From contig CADAJS010000008.1 in NCBI GenBank assembly GCA_902788315.1, positions 1-64,000 on the forward strand: a stretch of DNA of 64,000 nucleotides. Direction: 5' to 3'. This document shows, piece after piece, positions 51,320 through 59,736 of this stretch (position 1 is the stretch's first letter; every line of letters begins with the position of its first letter). The translations under genes and the position numbers were made by a program. Source of the stretch: an uncultured Bacteroidales bacterium (GTDB lineage: Bacteria; Bacteroidota; Bacteroidia; Bacteroidales; Bacteroidaceae). Under the pieces are notes generated by a model, which had not been told where the DNA came from, made no database searches, and saw nothing but the letters and a program-made list of their open reading frames with translations.

Positions 51320-52246
51320 TTAGCACTTCTCCTCTAAGGCTGGTCGGGGACCAGTCCTCCCGGAGAACTGACTCGGTGTGATGCCTGCTATTTTCTTGAA
51401 CAGCCGGGTGAAGTGGTGAGGAAACTCGAAGCCCAGCAGGCGAGAGGCTTCGCTGACATTATACCCCTGCATCAACAGGCTCTTGCCGATGTTGATGACA
51501 TAGGTGTGAATGTAATGGATGGCAGTGGTGCCGGTGCCCTTACGGAACAGGTCTCCGAAATAGTGCGGCGAATAGGCCAGTTCCCGTGCGCAATAGGCCA
51601 CGGTGGGCAGCCCCATCTGATGCTGTTTGCCCTCGAAATAATACTGTTCGAGCAAGGCATGGAAACGTTTCAGTATGTCCGTCGTGTCTCTGGCCTCCTC
51701 GGAGAGCTGGCGCAGATAGATGCGGTTGCAGTATTCGAGGATGAGGCGCAGGTATGCCAGCATGATGCTGCGCAGCGTGGGGCTGTCGGCATTCGATTGC
51801 AGTTCCTGCCGCATCTGTGCGAGCAACTGCGTGATGGCAGTCCATTCCGATGGTTCCATACAGAGAGATTCTGTATAAAAATAGGAGAAGAACTGGAAGT
51901 CGCGCATTCGGGCCTCAAGATCGGTGTTGTGTATCAGCTCGGGCGACCATAGCAGGGCCCATCCGCTGAGCCAGAGCTCTTCGCCGTTGTCCTCGCCGCC
52001 ACCCAGCTGTCCTGGTGCCACTGCTATGATCGAGGCATCGCTCACCTGCATTGCCCGTGTGCCGTAGCTAAGGTTCTTTGGAAACTCACGTTGGATGAAC
52101 AGCCCATACACTCCATAGTTGTTCAAGCTGTTATGAACGGGCGAAACTTCGTCGTAACAGATGATACTCAGTAGCGGATGCAGCTCCGACGCACCCACAT
52201 GCCGGGCATAGTCGTTGGGCTTGTCTACGGTTAGAATCTTCTTCAT
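51320..52246 (-). CDS. AraC-family transcriptional regulator
   Basis: The 308-residue protein from ATG ending at 52246 (MKKILTVDKPNDYARHVG) has a cupin-like sensor half and a C-terminal AraC DNA-binding domain (about 205-295) with GYNVSEASRLLGFEFPHHFTRLFKKIAGITPSQF. It is divergent from the alpha/beta hydrolase gene at 52481 and probably controls it. The -7 box ends only 6 bp before the ATG, so its mRNA may be leaderless. Confidence 0.9.
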   Translation of the reverse strand: MKKILTVDKPNDYARHVGASELHPLLSIICYDEVSPVHNSLNNYGVYGLFIQREFPKNLSYGTRAMQVSDASIIAVAPGQLGGGEDNGEELWLSGWALLWSPELIHNTDLEARMRDFQFFSYFYTESLCMEPSEWTAITQLLAQMRQELQSNADSPTLRSIMLAYLRLILEYCNRIYLRQLSEEARDTTDILKRFHALLEQYYFEGKQHQMGLPTVAYCARELAYSPHYFGDLFRKGTGTTAIHYIHTYVINIGKSLLMQGYNVSEASRLLGFEFPHHFTRLFKKIAGITPSQFSGRTGPRPALEEKC

Positions 52247-52251
52247 CGATG

Positions 52252-52259
52252 CAAAGATA
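52252..52259 (-). promoter_or_regulatory. -7 box abutting araC-type start
   Basis: Minus-strand TATCTTTG ends at 52252; the ATG begins at 52246. Confidence 0.6.
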
Positions 52260-52440
52260 GATAAAAATACCGATTTGCAAGCCGTTCGAATAAATAAATC
52301 GCCTTTTCTTTGGAGTAAAGATACGGACTTTCTTCGGAAATGCGCTAATCTGGTAAGGAAAAGTGCCAGACTGGACCACATTCTGCATTTTTGGTAAACA
52401 TCCAGACTATATATGTAGTATATGATTGGTGTAGTCTGCC

Positions 52441-52448
52441 TACCTTTG
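52441..52448 (+). promoter_or_regulatory. alpha/beta hydrolase gene -7 box
   Basis: TACCTTTG followed by TGG, 33 bp before ATG 52481; no good -33 match. Confidence 0.6.
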
Positions 52449-52480
52449 TGGTCAGAAACTCACACACACACCTAATGACA

Positions 52481-53581
52481 ATGAAGAAAACGATTATTGC
52501 CGTACTGTCTGCAGCCAGTCTGCTCTATGCATGCTGTGACAGGAAGCAGGACAAACAATCAAATGAAGAGAACATGAACACGACACTGACGCTGACTCAG
52601 GAATGGGACAAGACGTTCCCCCAGAGTGACCGTGTGGACCACAGGAAGGTCACTTTCCACAACCGTTATGGCATCGAACTCGCTGCCGACATGTATATCC
52701 CGCAGAATGCCGAGGGCAGGCTGCCGGCCATCGCTGTGAGCGGGCCTTTCGGAGCTGTCAAGGAGCAGTCGAGCGGGCTCTATGCCCAGCACATGGCCGA
52801 GCGGGGTTTCCTTGCTCTGGCCTTTGACCCCTCGTTCACGGGCGAGAGTGGTGGCGAACCTCGTCGCATGGCATCGCCAGACATCAATACCGAGGACTTC
52901 CTGGCCGCTGTGGATTACCTGTCCACGCAAGCCTGTGTCGATCCCGACCGCATCGGCATCATCGGTATTTGTGGCTTTGGTGGTATGGCCGTCAATGCTG
53001 CGGCCATCGATCCGCGCATCAAGGCCACCGTTGCCTCCACGATGTACGATATGAGCAAGGTGAATGCCGAGGGGTACTTCGGCAGTGAGGACACTCAGGA
53101 GCAGCGCATGGAGAAGCGCAGGGCCATCGCGGCGCAGCGCACGGCCGACTACAAGTCCGGCACCTACAAGCGAGCTGGCGGAGTGGTGGACCCCTTGCCC
53201 GACGATGCCCCTTGGTTCGTGAAGGACTATCATGCTTACTACAAGACATCGCGCGGCTACCATCAGCGCAGCGGCAATTCCACCGATGGATGGAACATCA
53301 TCGGATGCCAGTCGTTCCTGAATCAGCCGTTGCTGGCTTGGGCACAGGAGATAGAGTCCCCCGTGCTGCTCGTCCATGGCGAGAAGGCCCACAGCCGCTA
53401 TTTCTCCGAATATGCCTTCGAGCGTATGACTGGGCAGCATGTAGAGGGCGTGAGTGCCCGCGAGGGAAACAAGGAGCTCTACATCATCCCCGGCGCTTCG
53501 CATGTGGATCTCTACGACGACGAGGCTGGCCTGATTCCCTACGACAAGATCGAGGACTTCTTCAAGACTGCGTTTCGGTGA
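52481..53581 (+). CDS. lipoprotein alpha/beta hydrolase with cysteine nucleophile elbow
   Basis: The 366-residue protein from ATG 52481 (ATG 52475 is an alternative) starts MKKTIIAVLSAASLLYACC, a lipoprotein signal. The fold is alpha/beta hydrolase of the dienelactone-hydrolase/YcjY-like group (RYGIELAADMYIPQN; AFDPSFTGESGGEPR). The nucleophile elbow reads IGICGFGG, so C164 replaces the usual serine. Candidate acid and His are in PVLLVHGEKAHS and IPGASHVDLYD. Substrate unknown; it may be a carbohydrate or phenolic esterase. An AraC gene is divergent. Confidence 0.8.
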   Translation: MKKTIIAVLSAASLLYACCDRKQDKQSNEENMNTTLTLTQEWDKTFPQSDRVDHRKVTFHNRYGIELAADMYIPQNAEGRLPAIAVSGPFGAVKEQSSGLYAQHMAERGFLALAFDPSFTGESGGEPRRMASPDINTEDFLAAVDYLSTQACVDPDRIGIIGICGFGGMAVNAAAIDPRIKATVASTMYDMSKVNAEGYFGSEDTQEQRMEKRRAIAAQRTADYKSGTYKRAGGVVDPLPDDAPWFVKDYHAYYKTSRGYHQRSGNSTDGWNIIGCQSFLNQPLLAWAQEIESPVLLVHGEKAHSRYFSEYAFERMTGQHVEGVSAREGNKELYIIPGASHVDLYDDEAGLIPYDKIEDFFKTAFR

Positions 53582-53675
53582 ACTTAGCTTTGCCGTCATG
53601 CTTCCCTTCACGGGGAAGGCGTTCGATTTTATTAATGTAACTTAAGTTTCCGGAGCTCTTAACACGCCATTATTT

Positions 53676-53757
53676 CCCATGACGTGTTCCTGGGGACTTT
53701 ATCACGTGTGATAAACTCTTTTATCACGCGTGATAAAGTGCTGCGCGGCACGCCATG
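53676..53757. repeat. 22-bp-period dyad array F (four units)
   Basis: Dyads are centred at 53684.5 (outer arms CCCA/TGGG around GACGTGTT), 53706.5 (TTTATCAC-GT-GTGATAAA, 53698-53715), 53728.5 (TTTATCAC-GC-GTGATAAA, 53720-53737) and 53750.5 (GGC-AC-GCC, 53747-53754), exactly 22 bp apart. It lies in the 266-bp gap between the hydrolase and GH43 genes, just upstream of a cassette promoter. Confidence 0.85.
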
Positions 53758-53786
53758 TAACTCGACAATAATAAATATCGTTTTTT

Positions 53787-53817
53787 TTTGTATATTGCTC
53801 TTTTATTCGTACCTTTG
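53787..53817 (+). promoter_or_regulatory. GH43 gene promoter (cassette type)
   Basis: TTTG (53787-53790), 19 bp ending CTCTTTTATTCG, TACCTTTG (53810-53817); ATG at 53848. The spacer end is shared with promoters at 30211, 41720 and 44677. Confidence 0.8.
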
Positions 53818-53847
53818 TTTCATGTTATATAAAATATTTAAAAGCAA

Positions 53848-56646
53848 ATGACAACGAAAGAGAGTGTATTACTTGAGAAGACCATGCGGCGAATGGCGTT
53901 GAGAATGCAGAGTGGAATCCGGATTGCAGTTGCGCTGTTCCTTATGCTTCTTCCCCCCTCGTCCCTCCGAGCCGAGGGAGGCAAGAGCCAGGTCCCGCTG
54001 GCCGATCCCTACATCCTGCTGGACGGGGGGAAGTATTATGCCTATGGCACCCATGACGGCGATGGCATACACTGCTATTCGTCGGACGACCTGCGCTCGT
54101 GGAAAGACGAGGGGCAGGCTCTCAACAAGTCGAACACCACAGAGACACAATGGTTCTGGGCACCCGAGGTGTACCACATCGGAGACCGCTATATCATGTA
54201 CTACTCGGCCAACGAGCATCTTTATGCCGCCACTGCCGCCAGTCCCAAGGGACCGTTCAAGCAGGTGGGCACCTATCAGATGAATTCCCTGCTGGGTAGC
54301 GAGAAGTGCATCGACTCGTCGGTCTTCTTCGACGACAACGGCACGGCATGGCTCTTCTTCGTGCGCTTCACCGATGGTAACTGTATCTGGCAGTGCCGGC
54401 TGGGAGACGACTATATCACGCCTGTGGCCGGAACACTCAAGAAGTGCTTCGCTGCCTCCCAGTCGTGGGAACTGAAGATGGGGCGTGTCAACGAGGGGCC
54501 CAATGTGGTGAAGTACAACCGGCGCTACTTCCTTACCTATTCCGGCAACGACTATCAGAGCCAGGACTACGGCGTGGGCTATGCCACTTGCACCAATCTG
54601 ACCACCGGCACATGGACAAAATACGCATCAAACCCCATCCTGCGTCGTCGTGAGGAACTGGTGGGCACGGGCCATCACTCCCTCTTCACCGACAAGGAGG
54701 GTATCCTGCGCATCGTTTTTCACGCGCATAACTCCGCCAGCACCATCCATAGTCGCCTGATGTACATCGGCACGATGCAGTTCGTCGGTGCCCGCCTGGT
54801 GATGACCGACGACCCCATTATCCGTCCTACTCTGACGGCTCATCCATACAATCCCGAGCGCATCGACAAGACCATCGGTTTTGAACGCGGAACGGCTACT
54901 ACCGTCGATCTGAACAACAATGGCCATCAGGACGTCGTGGCAGGGGGCTTCGGCAACGAGATTGTGAACGGCAAGGCCGGCGACGAGGACACGCAGCGCC
55001 GCCTCACCTACGTGTCACTCTTCAGTCCCAACAGTCACCGTTGGGCGCCTCCTACCCAGCAACCTCTGTTCAGGGTGGCCGACATGCCCTCCATCATCCC
55101 CTGCGACCTCGACAACGACGGGAACATGGACATCGTGGCTTTCGAGGAGACCGGAACCGACACCAGCGTTGAGGCGTATGCCGACGACTACTCGCGGCAG
55201 GGCGTTTTCCTGGGCCGTGGCAACGGCAACTTCACAGAGGCCACCTTGGTTTTCACCTCTCCCGACGGCAGCAGCTGCCCTTTTGACATAAAAGGGCCCT
55301 GCAGTGCGGACGTCATTGACATTGACAACGACGGACGCCTGGACATTGTATGTGCAGGGCATCAGGGAGAAACAAGCTACAGCGTCATCCTGCACAATGC
55401 CGGAATTGACGAAGGTGGCATACACTTCATCGTCGAACCCTTCGAGTCGGACTATCTGTTGAGCCATGCAGTGGTTCAGGCTGCCGACCTGAACAACGAC
55501 GGTTATCAAGACTTCGTCATCGCCTCGCAGGTGGACGGACGTGCCGACCAGACGTGCTTCACCGACATCTATCTCAACGACTCGCTCCGGCACGGACATT
55601 TCATCCGGCAGGGAATCGGCGAACGCGGCGCACAGATCAAGCGCAAGGCGAATGGCGTGTTGCAGCTGGCCGACTTCAACAGCGACGGATGGACTGACAT
55701 CTTCCTCTCTGGCGAAGGCGAGGCATCGTCGGGCGAGACGACATTGCGCCAACGCCTCTACATCAACCAGCAGACGGCGACGCCCTCTTTTGCCGCATCC
55801 ACCAGCGATATTGCCCTAAGCAGCTATGCCGTAAAGACCAGTGTGAACAATGCAGCCGGAGTCATCGACTGGGATGGCGACGGGATGTACGACATCCTGA
55901 TGGGCGGTACCACATCCACGGGCAAGGTAAGCTCTGGCTACCTTTTTCTGAATACCACCGGACTGCGTGCAGGGCGCCTCACCAAGACCTGCACTATCCC
56001 CGGTGCCAGCATGTCCAGCATCGTCTTCCCTGACTGGAATGGCGACGGACGCAAGGACTTCCTGCTAAGCGGACTGTGTACCGACGGCAATTATCTGACC
56101 GACGAGCAGAAGGGCCGCACCAGCGTGCTGTGTTACAATCTTTATCCCCGTCCCTCGCGTCCCGAGCCGCCCATCAACCCCACGGCCAGCGTGCAGGAAG
56201 ACGGGACGGTGCTCCTCCAGTGGGAAGTGCCCGAGACGGTGCTCCCGAACTTTACTTACGAGCTCTACGTCTCCGACAGCCTGGGCCGTCAGCTGAACAG
56301 CACCCCTGCCTTCGTGGGTGGCGAGCACGATGGAATCCGCAAGGTGAACCGCATGGGACGCGTCGGGTGTGTCAGACAATGGACATTCCATCCCACCACG
56401 CCGGGCATCTACCATTGGGGCGTGCAGACCGTCAACGCGGCCTACGACGGCTCCCCCTTCACCCCCGGACCCGACTTCGCCGTGACCGCCACGTCCGGTA
56501 TCCAGTCTGTATCTGCATCTCAGGAGGCCTCTTCCACCGATGGAGTGCAGTTCTATTCTCCCTCCGGCATGCAACTCTCTCAGCCCCGCCACGGCGTGAA
56601 CATCATCAGGAGTCGGCAGGGAGTGAGCAAGGTCATGCGTCCATAG
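53848..56646 (+). CDS. secreted GH43 glycosidase fused to seven-repeat FG-GAP propeller, FN3 domain and tail
   Basis: The 932-residue protein has an N-terminal signal (helix about 25-42), then a GH43 five-bladed propeller (about 48-345): VPLADPYILLDGGKYYAYGT (base Asp), WAPEVY and the acid Glu in RVNEGPN. Next come seven calcium-type DxDxDGxxD repeats with Asp at 354, 420, 491/493, 547, 609, 674 and 729, as in integrin-like seven-bladed propellers. A fibronectin type III-like domain (about 765-880) and a tail FYSPSGMQL...GVNIIRSRQGVSK follow. GH43 enzymes act on arabinan/xylan side chains. Its first Met could be later (for example MRRMALRM). Confidence 0.87.
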   Translation: MTTKESVLLEKTMRRMALRMQSGIRIAVALFLMLLPPSSLRAEGGKSQVPLADPYILLDGGKYYAYGTHDGDGIHCYSSDDLRSWKDEGQALNKSNTTETQWFWAPEVYHIGDRYIMYYSANEHLYAATAASPKGPFKQVGTYQMNSLLGSEKCIDSSVFFDDNGTAWLFFVRFTDGNCIWQCRLGDDYITPVAGTLKKCFAASQSWELKMGRVNEGPNVVKYNRRYFLTYSGNDYQSQDYGVGYATCTNLTTGTWTKYASNPILRRREELVGTGHHSLFTDKEGILRIVFHAHNSASTIHSRLMYIGTMQFVGARLVMTDDPIIRPTLTAHPYNPERIDKTIGFERGTATTVDLNNNGHQDVVAGGFGNEIVNGKAGDEDTQRRLTYVSLFSPNSHRWAPPTQQPLFRVADMPSIIPCDLDNDGNMDIVAFEETGTDTSVEAYADDYSRQGVFLGRGNGNFTEATLVFTSPDGSSCPFDIKGPCSADVIDIDNDGRLDIVCAGHQGETSYSVILHNAGIDEGGIHFIVEPFESDYLLSHAVVQAADLNNDGYQDFVIASQVDGRADQTCFTDIYLNDSLRHGHFIRQGIGERGAQIKRKANGVLQLADFNSDGWTDIFLSGEGEASSGETTLRQRLYINQQTATPSFAASTSDIALSSYAVKTSVNNAAGVIDWDGDGMYDILMGGTTSTGKVSSGYLFLNTTGLRAGRLTKTCTIPGASMSSIVFPDWNGDGRKDFLLSGLCTDGNYLTDEQKGRTSVLCYNLYPRPSRPEPPINPTASVQEDGTVLLQWEVPETVLPNFTYELYVSDSLGRQLNSTPAFVGGEHDGIRKVNRMGRVGCVRQWTFHPTTPGIYHWGVQTVNAAYDGSPFTPGPDFAVTATSGIQSVSASQEASSTDGVQFYSPSGMQLSQPRHGVNIIRSRQGVSKVMRP

Positions 56647-56843
56647 TTTTTAACGATTGTGGATAGTCATGTAGTTCTTGCATCTGACTTCGCCACTAAT
56701 TGATAGCTAACCAGAACTCATTGATAAAGAATTGCTCTGGTTCCATAAGCGTGATTGCGGCAGAAAAGCTGCGCTTCCATTTGAAAATATGGGCGGGCCA
56801 TGATTTTTCCGGCAAAAAGTTTCCGTCGTATTTCTTTTTTACC

Positions 56844-56851
56844 TATCTTTG
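56844..56851 (+). promoter_or_regulatory. -7 box starting a long leader
   Basis: TATCTTTG (then CAACG) at 56844-56851; the next gene starts at 57216, implying a leader of about 360 nt. An early hairpin with a UUCG loop (AGACGTT 56907-56913 with AACGTCT 56918-56924) lies within a possible 13-codon ORF (56900-56941). Confidence 0.6.
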
Positions 56852-57034
56852 CAACGTCGTTCAGTTAGCCGCCGTAATGGGCGGTGGGCGACCATATATA
56901 TGAAGAAGACGTTTTCGAACGTCTGTCGCTGTGGCTCGTGAATCTCGCAAGTTCCAATCTCTACAGCAGGCAGATGGCAACCGAAGCGTCTGCGTGGTGC
57001 GTATCTATATACATTATTATATATAGTTCGTGCT

Positions 57035-57134
57035 GGCGTGGGCTAACTGGCGTTGTCTATCCTGTGTAGAGAGGGCAATGCGAGAGCCTACGAGTCCAGG
57101 ATAGGCGAGAGGAACAGACACCTGCGCCTTTTTT
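57035..57134 (+). ncRNA. candidate structured RNA in leader of beta-helix gene
   Basis: Outer stem GGCGTGGG (57035-57042) with CCTGCGCC (57121-57128, two G-U pairs) is followed by TTTTTT (57129-57134). Inside, GTCTATCCTG (57055-57064) pairs with CAGGATAGGC (57097-57106, one G-U), and this encloses GTAG/CTAC (57066-57069, 57088-57091). An AT hairpin (57005-57011 with 57020-57026) lies just upstream. I do not recognise a riboswitch class. It could be an attenuator or a separate small RNA. The remainder of the 569-bp gap 56647-57215 holds no gene I can support. Confidence 0.5.
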
Positions 57135-57215
57135 GTATCTATGCGCATCAGTAAACCTTACAACATTCACCGCCTGCGCCCGAGGTGTCTGCCTGGCAAC
57201 AAAACTTATCATCAA

Positions 57216-58184
57216 ATGAAAAGATTGTATCTTTCGTTAATCGCCATCGCCCTCGGTTTGGGCGCAATGGCACAGGACAGCCGTGTCGCAACACTTCAGC
57301 ACGGCACAAACTTCAGAGCCTACTACGGTTCAGACGCCTTCATCTCTGCACATACTGATGCCGCAGACGGGGATGTGATTACGCTGACGGCAGGGGAGTT
57401 TAAAGGATGCGACATTACAAAAGCAGTGACAATCAGAGGAGAAGGAATGAATAAGACCGTGCTGAGCAAGGATAATAGTGGCAGTATTAATTTATCTTCT
57501 GAAAGTACATCTCTTTTAAGCCTGGAAGGTTTAACAATAGATTATTCTTATTGGGGCAGTGATAGTTTTTATATAAAGGGCACAAATGGTTCTGTAACTG
57601 TAATTATATCGAACTGCGCGATGATTAATAGCGATGAGATTCGTTTTCAAAAGTGTAGTGTAATAATTATGGACTCCGACATAAAATGTCCAATATATGG
57701 GGAAGAGAACTCTTCAATTACATGCATCAACAGCAGACTTGGGTCGCTAAATAGCATGACCTACGATGTGAATAATTGTGTGATAACAGGTAAAGTCAAT
57801 GTCACCAACTCTATCATCAAGAACAGCATCATCTATGAAGTCAGCACTTTGGACAATACCAACACGACAAGCAACTGTCTTTTGAAGGATGGCAGCAGCG
57901 GCTTTGCCAATTCTTGGTACGTCAAAACTGAGCCTGATCCTAATCCTGACCCATGGGCAGAAGACCCGGAGACACCTGTCCTTTGGGACGAACTCTTCGG
58001 CGAGGACTATCATCTGACGGATGCCGCTGCTTCAACTTACCTCGGCACGGACGGCACGCAGGTAGGCATCTATGGTGGTGCTTATCCTTGGAACGAAACG
58101 CCCGACTATCCGCTCGTGAAGAACCTCGAGGTGAAAGGCATCAACGAGAACGGCAAACTGCAGGTAAAGATCAACGTAGAGTAA
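57216..58184 (+). CDS. secreted right-handed beta-helix-like protein
   Basis: The 322-residue protein starts at ATG 57216 (MKRLYLSLIAIALGLGAMAQ signal). The body has regularly spaced hydrophobic/Asn ladders (VITLTAGEFKGCDITKAVTIRGEGMNKTVL, then NLSSESTSLLSLEGLTI, VIISNCAMI, VIIMDSDI and VNVTNSIIKNSII) typical of a parallel beta-helix. No catalytic residues stand out. The middle part (about 57430-57800) is clearly more AT-rich than the neighbours. Its end (VKNLEVKGINENGKLQVKINVE) is beta-rich but not a sorting tail. It is 7 bp before the next gene. Adhesin or binding role possible. Confidence 0.75.
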   Translation: MKRLYLSLIAIALGLGAMAQDSRVATLQHGTNFRAYYGSDAFISAHTDAADGDVITLTAGEFKGCDITKAVTIRGEGMNKTVLSKDNSGSINLSSESTSLLSLEGLTIDYSYWGSDSFYIKGTNGSVTVIISNCAMINSDEIRFQKCSVIIMDSDIKCPIYGEENSSITCINSRLGSLNSMTYDVNNCVITGKVNVTNSIIKNSIIYEVSTLDNTNTTSNCLLKDGSSGFANSWYVKTEPDPNPDPWAEDPETPVLWDELFGEDYHLTDAAASTYLGTDGTQVGIYGGAYPWNETPDYPLVKNLEVKGINENGKLQVKINVE

Positions 58185-58191
58185 AAAAACC

Positions 58192-59736
58192 ATGATGCGC
58201 AAATCAATATGTTTCATCATGCTCCTTGCCCTCATCTGTTCGGCAAGGGGACAGACGTCCTACATCTACCGCTACTGGTTCGACGCAGACGACTCGGCGG
58301 TATTGACAGGCACGGCCAGCAGCGAGACGATGGAGTTCGATATCAGTTCGCTGGCAAAAGGCGCGCTGCACGCCCTGCACTTCCAAGCCCTCGACGCAAG
58401 GAACAAGTGGGGTGCCGTGCATACCTCCTACTTCTTCTACACACGGGGTGGTACGCAGGGCGCTACAGGCCGCTACTGGTTCGACTGTGAGGAAGACCGC
58501 AAGACGGCTTCAACCGTGAACGGCATGCTAAGCCTCGACACGGAAAGCCTCGACTACGGCGTCCATGCGCTGCACGTCCAGATGTTCGATGCCGACGGTG
58601 GTGCATCGCCCGTGCAGACGGCCTACTTCCACAAAGGCGAGAAGGGCAGCACTGCCCGCTACTGGTTCGACAACGAGAAGACCATGCAGACGGCATCTAC
58701 CATCAACGGGACGCTCGAACTCGACATCGAGAGCCTCGGCTGCGGCATCCATGCCGTCCACTTCCAATCGTTCAGCGCCAAAGGCGTTGCCTCGCCCGTA
58801 CACACCGCCTACTTCTACAAGGGAGCGGAAGGCATGAGAGCCCGCTACTGGTTCGACGACGAGAAGACCATGCAGACGGCATCCACCGTGAACGGCATGT
58901 TGGAGATTGATATTGACAATGTCGGTTACGGCGTCCATGCGCTGCACGTCCAGGCATTCAGTGCCAACGGCGAAGCTTCGACTGTCAAGACTGTGTACTT
59001 CTTCAAAAAGGAGAATCCATTGGATTTGGTTGACGGCGAGGTGTTTACCAACGACCGGGACATGGGCTTGCAACTATTCACCTACAGCCGCACCTACAAG
59101 AACACGAATTGGCAGGCGTGGTATGTGCCTTTCGACTTGACACTGACCGCCGACGTACTGGAGCAGTTCTCGTTTGCCAAGTTTGCCGGAACATACACCG
59201 AGGATGACGGGACGTTCTTCATTAGTGTAACGCGCATGAGTGAGGGCGATGTAGTGAAAGCCAACACGCCGTATCTGGTGCAGGCCAAGACGGCAAGCAC
59301 GGAGACACAGGTGCTCACGCTGTCGGACGCGATACTCTATACTGCCGAGGAAAATGGATTCTCAATGAATTCAGCAGAGAAGACGGTGACCATCCAGGGT
59401 ATCTACAATACCAAGACGGCGACGAACGGTGACAGTGAGTGGTATGCCTTCGGTGGAGGCAAATACATAAAGGCCAGTGTCGGCCAGACGCTGTCGCCAT
59501 ACCGCTTCTACATGACCATCACGAATCGCGAGGATAATCCGTACGCCTCATCGCCGAATCCCACAGAGGTAAAGATTAAGGTGCTGGGTGAGGATGAGAC
59601 TGGCCTGAGCCCCATCCCCTCTGCAATAGAGAGGGGTGAGCCGAGCGTGTATGACCTCAGCGGCAGACGGATTGCGAAGGAGAGAGCTACGAAGGGAATT
59701 TATATTATTAACGGTAAAAAAGTATTTGTGAAATGA
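58192..59736 (+). CDS. secreted RYWFD tandem-repeat protein with sorting-type tail
   Basis: The 514-residue protein has a signal peptide and four tandem repeats of about 62 residues, each starting RYWFD (R27, R94, R156, R218) and containing G-HALH-Q-F-A-G--S-V-T-YF. Repeats three and four are nearly identical at DNA level. Residues about 270-470 form a second beta-rich domain (NWQAWYVPFDLTLTADVLEQFSF...TPYLVQAK...FYMTITNRE). The tail is VYDLSGRRIAKE...KGIYIINGKKVFVK, a textbook type A-like sorting tail. No enzyme motif; probably a surface binding protein. It is coupled (ATGA) to a 58-residue ORF. Confidence 0.75.
   Translation: MMRKSICFIMLLALICSARGQTSYIYRYWFDADDSAVLTGTASSETMEFDISSLAKGALHALHFQALDARNKWGAVHTSYFFYTRGGTQGATGRYWFDCEEDRKTASTVNGMLSLDTESLDYGVHALHVQMFDADGGASPVQTAYFHKGEKGSTARYWFDNEKTMQTASTINGTLELDIESLGCGIHAVHFQSFSAKGVASPVHTAYFYKGAEGMRARYWFDDEKTMQTASTVNGMLEIDIDNVGYGVHALHVQAFSANGEASTVKTVYFFKKENPLDLVDGEVFTNDRDMGLQLFTYSRTYKNTNWQAWYVPFDLTLTADVLEQFSFAKFAGTYTEDDGTFFISVTRMSEGDVVKANTPYLVQAKTASTETQVLTLSDAILYTAEENGFSMNSAEKTVTIQGIYNTKTATNGDSEWYAFGGGKYIKASVGQTLSPYRFYMTITNREDNPYASSPNPTEVKIKVLGEDETGLSPIPSAIERGEPSVYDLSGRRIAKERATKGIYIINGKKVFVK

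Noticed and set aside
53676..53757. 22-bp arrays as CRISPR or parS sites
   Set aside because: The repeats have no unique spacers. The CACGTG-like core recalls parS, but arms vary freely and several loci exist, unlike the conserved 16-bp parS.
57035..57134. Known riboswitch (TPP, cobalamin, SAM) or tRNA
   Set aside because: The conserved boxes of those classes were looked for by eye and not seen; no cloverleaf fits.
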